A model generated the notes under the pieces. It searched no databases. It was given only the letters and a program-made list of their open reading frames with translations, and had not been told where the DNA came from. Below are positions 5,533-5,571 of a DNA stretch of 5,571 nucleotides, piece by piece. The stretch's first letter is position 1, and the number at the start of each line of letters is the position of its first letter. The stretch is from the NCBI GenBank assembly GCA_012800565.1, contig JAAZIZ010000125.1:1-5571 (forward strand). The letters run 5' to 3'. The position numbers were made by a program, and so were the translations under genes. Source of the DNA: Lentisphaerota bacterium. GTDB taxonomy: Bacteria; Verrucomicrobiota; Lentisphaeria; Oligosphaerales; Oligosphaeraceae.

Positions 5533-5571
5533 GTGCCGTCGGACGGGTCGGACAAGTCGGACAAGTCGGAC
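5533..5571 (+). CDS. Possible start of a tandem-repeat-containing reading frame (cut by window end)
   Basis: GTG at 5533, preceded by AAAGGAGG and a plausible promoter, opens a frame reading VPSDGSDKSDKSD up to the last base. The 9-bp DNA repeat keeps frame, so the peptide would be a run of Ser-Asp-Lys triplets. An in-frame ATG at 5500 would add MNNILKEESCI but lacks a ribosome-binding site. Only 13 codons are visible, so neither function nor reality can be established. The repeat could equally be non-coding, inserted into or near the start of a gene. Confidence 0.3.
   Translation, partial: MPSDGSDKSDKSD
5538..5571. repeat. 9-bp tandem repeat (GTCGGACAA)n, truncated
   Basis: Four consecutive units begin at 5538, 5547, 5556 and 5565. 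The first is a variant (GTCGGACGG), the next two are GTCGGACAA, and the last is cut after GTCGGAC by the window end. The true length is therefore unknown. Such exact short tandem units are prone to slippage and to assembly collapse. Confidence 0.9.

Overview
The window is 5.6 kb of bacterial DNA with four confident genes, all on the + strand. They are an FAD-dependent oxidoreductase (158-1915), a two-gene type II-like restriction-modification (R-M) module (adenine methyltransferase 2268-3323, putative endonuclease 3329-4435), and a phosphatidylserine decarboxylase (4476-5378). The start of a possible fifth gene lies at the right edge (5533 onward). Taxonomy can only be guessed. The oxidoreductase type, the GC-rich codon use, the weak ribosome-binding sites and the modular palindromic intergenic repeats would fit a member of the PVC group such as a Lentisphaerota/Victivallales-like gut bacterium. 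This is inference with low confidence.

Layout. Positions 1-157 hold a multicopy intergenic repeat that leads into the oxidoreductase gene. Positions 1916-2267 are a 352-nt gene-free stretch built from palindromic modules. It carries a second copy of the 5' repeat (2121-2238) and two copies of a 32-nt module (1920-1951 and 2170-2201). As a result the oxidoreductase and the methyltransferase have nearly the same upstream sequence. The methyltransferase and endonuclease genes are separated by 5 nt and are very probably co-transcribed. psd follows 40 nt later. After psd come a GC-rich hairpin, a plausible promoter, the only strong Shine-Dalgarno sequence in the window, and a GTG-initiated frame that runs straight into a 9-bp tandem repeat cut by the window edge.

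The R-M genes are visibly less GC-rich (about 47% in two hand-counted 60-nt lines) than the genes on either side (above 70% in two hand-counted lines). With the repeat at the left border, this suggests the R-M pair was acquired and sits between older chromosomal genes. The methyltransferase would protect the host's own recognition sites by N6-adenine methylation, and the partner carries a credible PD-(D/E)xK nuclease core but belongs to no named enzyme I can recognise. The oxidoreductase and psd have no evident functional link to the R-M pair.

The most useful leads are the unassigned endonuclease, the composite palindromic repeat family that supplies two gene leaders, and the tandem-repeat reading frame at the right end.
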